This document shows, piece after piece, positions 63,554 to 64,000 of a DNA stretch of 64,000 nt. The stretch spans positions 229,615-293,614 of the forward strand of contig NZ_WRXN01000010.1 of NCBI RefSeq assembly GCF_009758205.1, written 5' to 3'. Every line of letters begins with the position of its first letter. Position 1 is the stretch's first letter. Position numbers and translations under genes: made by a program. This DNA is from Chitinophaga tropicalis (GTDB lineage Bacteria; Bacteroidota; Bacteroidia; Chitinophagales; Chitinophagaceae). Below the pieces are notes generated by a model. The model was not told the origin of the DNA. It did not search any database and saw only the letters and a list, made by a program, of their open reading frames with translations.

Positions 63554-63621
63554 TTGTTTGAAGATTATCTAAGACTACGAATGTTAAAAAAATCCAGAGG
63601 GAGAGTATCTGGCGTCTGGAT
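63554..63621 (+). ncRNA. candidate tracrRNA anti-repeat with following hairpin
   Basis: On the + strand a 41-base segment (63554-63594) aligns with the reverse complement of the CRISPR repeat, with small gaps: TTGT, GAA, ATCTAAG (63567-63573), CTACG (63575-63579), AAT, TT, AAAATC are in the same order. One extra A (63574) and one missing G interrupt the best block, as is usual in crRNA:tracrRNA duplexes. It is followed by ATCCAGA ... TCTGGAT (63592-63621), which forms a hairpin. Its ends and promoter are not defined. Confidence 0.5.
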
Positions 63622-63656
63622 AGCTGTTAAAGTGAGAAACAAACTCATTGAGGTGA

Positions 63657-63854
63657 GTTGTGATTTGCTTTCAATTATTCCGTAGCTTAGATCATTCACA
63701 ACAGACGGCTGATATATCCCGTAGTGCTATTAGTTGTGATTTGCTTTCAATTATTCCGTAGCTTAGATCATTCACAACCGGATAGTGATAGCAGGTATCA
63801 GCTCGCTGGTTGTGATTTGCTTTCAATTATTCCGTAGCTTAGATCATTCACAAC
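63657..63854 (+). CRISPR. CRISPR array, three 46-bp repeats
   Basis: Repeats at 63657-63702, 63733-63778 and 63809-63854 are identical over 46 bases, begin GTTGTGATTTGC and end TCATTCACAAC, so their ends are partly self-complementary. Spacers are 63703-63732 and 63779-63808, both 30 bases and unrelated to each other. The 46/30 geometry and the GTTGTGATTTGC start are typical of type II-C arrays in Bacteroidota. A third partial spacer (63855-63873) runs into an insertion sequence. No cas gene is in the window; strand of transcription is assumed. Confidence 0.93.
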
Positions 63855-63873
63855 TGAATATAAATGTATCAAG

Positions 63874-64000
63874 GAGACTGTAAAATGAACTGTGTCAAAG
63901 GTTAAAATAATTTCCTGACCTTTAACACAAGTTTCTTTTTATGAGCAAGAATGATCAATTTGATTACGACGGCCTCAAGAAAAAGGCCTTAGAACAGTTT
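63874..64000 (+). mobile_element. left end of an IS256-family insertion sequence (partial)
   Basis: Starts about GAGACTGTAAAATG, typical of IS256-type ends, 19 bases after the third CRISPR repeat. Just inside, TGTGTCAAAGGT (63891-63902) and ACCTTTAACACA (63918-63929) form a hairpin with a T-rich tail before the transposase ATG, which probably blocks transcription entering from outside. The right end is outside the window. Confidence 0.75.
63941..64000 (+). CDS. IS256-family (mutator type) transposase, N-terminus only
   Basis: The first 20 residues, MSKNDQFDYDGL then KKKALEQF, match the N-terminal pattern (FDYxxLKKKALEQ) of IS256-type DDE transposases. Cut by the window edge. Confidence 0.75.
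   Translation, partial: MSKNDQFDYDGLKKKALEQF

Noticed and set aside
63657..63854. Cas13b-type (VI-B) array
   Set aside because: Those repeats are 36 bases; here 46-base repeats with 30-base spacers and an anti-repeat favour type II.

Overview
The window looks like a chromosomal segment of a Bacteroidota bacterium, most likely a Chitinophagaceae member close to Chitinophaga. Supporting evidence from the sequence: a type IX secretion system (T9SS) gene sprA next to ruvA, a PorD-like DUF4835 gene, two large surface proteins ending in the gliding-motility-associated C-terminal (CHU_C) domain, menaquinone synthesis by the futalosine route, few Shine-Dalgarno sequences, and several TAnnTTTG boxes of the Bacteroidota housekeeping sigma factor. 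Gene calls rest on motif and family recognition only; no database search was run.

Layout. 1-6.3 kb: an alpha/beta hydrolase, two paralogous T9SS-exported proteins and a short-chain dehydrogenase, all on +. 6.3-10.7 kb: on -, a small protein with a CNGKC motif, a TonB-dependent receptor with a cysteine-rich plug-side domain, and a sialidase-fold lipoprotein with a CQCC motif; together they look like a metal or thiol-ligand uptake operon. 10.9-18.8 kb: ruvA-sprA (-). 19-29.6 kb: housekeeping genes (fabH, fabD, folE, queD, mqnB, mqnD) plus two tandem TPR histidine kinases, one of which has lost its catalytic residues, a Nudix-like regulator, DinB and GNAT proteins. 29.6-38.1 kb: photolyase, a class IV aminotransferase, then a seven-gene - strand run bamD-rpoZ-coaBC-porD-DUF4296-scoA-scoB. 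38.1-38.6 kb: a rich divergent control region with MraZ-type 10-bp direct repeats on both strands. 38.6-54.8 kb: a complete division and cell-wall (dcw) cluster mraZ-rsmH-ftsL-ftsI-murE-mraY-murD-ftsW-murG-murC-ftsQ-ftsA-ftsZ closed by a strong terminator.

After ftsZ the character changes to accessory DNA (54.9-64 kb). It opens with a class-II tRNA-like sequence that runs into the 3' end of an MFS exporter gene, followed by a tightly packed - strand operon (repeat-rich exported protein, Pro/Lys-rich protein, outer-membrane barrel, response regulator, histidine kinase, Crp/Fnr-type regulator) and the MFS gene behind a 26-bp dyad. Then come a stand-alone restriction-type nuclease domain protein, two very small envelope proteins and an unknown 250-aa protein. 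The right edge holds a short CRISPR array (three identical 46-bp repeats, two 30-bp spacers), a diverged inverted copy of the repeat just before it that looks like a tracrRNA anti-repeat, and the left end of an IS256-family element that cuts the array. This is the signature of a type II (probably II-C) locus whose cas genes, if present, lie beyond the window.

Working together: sprA and porD supply the secretion route used by the CHU_C-domain proteins; the dcw cluster and the bamD operon make the envelope and may share MraZ control; the right-hand island carries envelope-stress-like sensing and defence functions.
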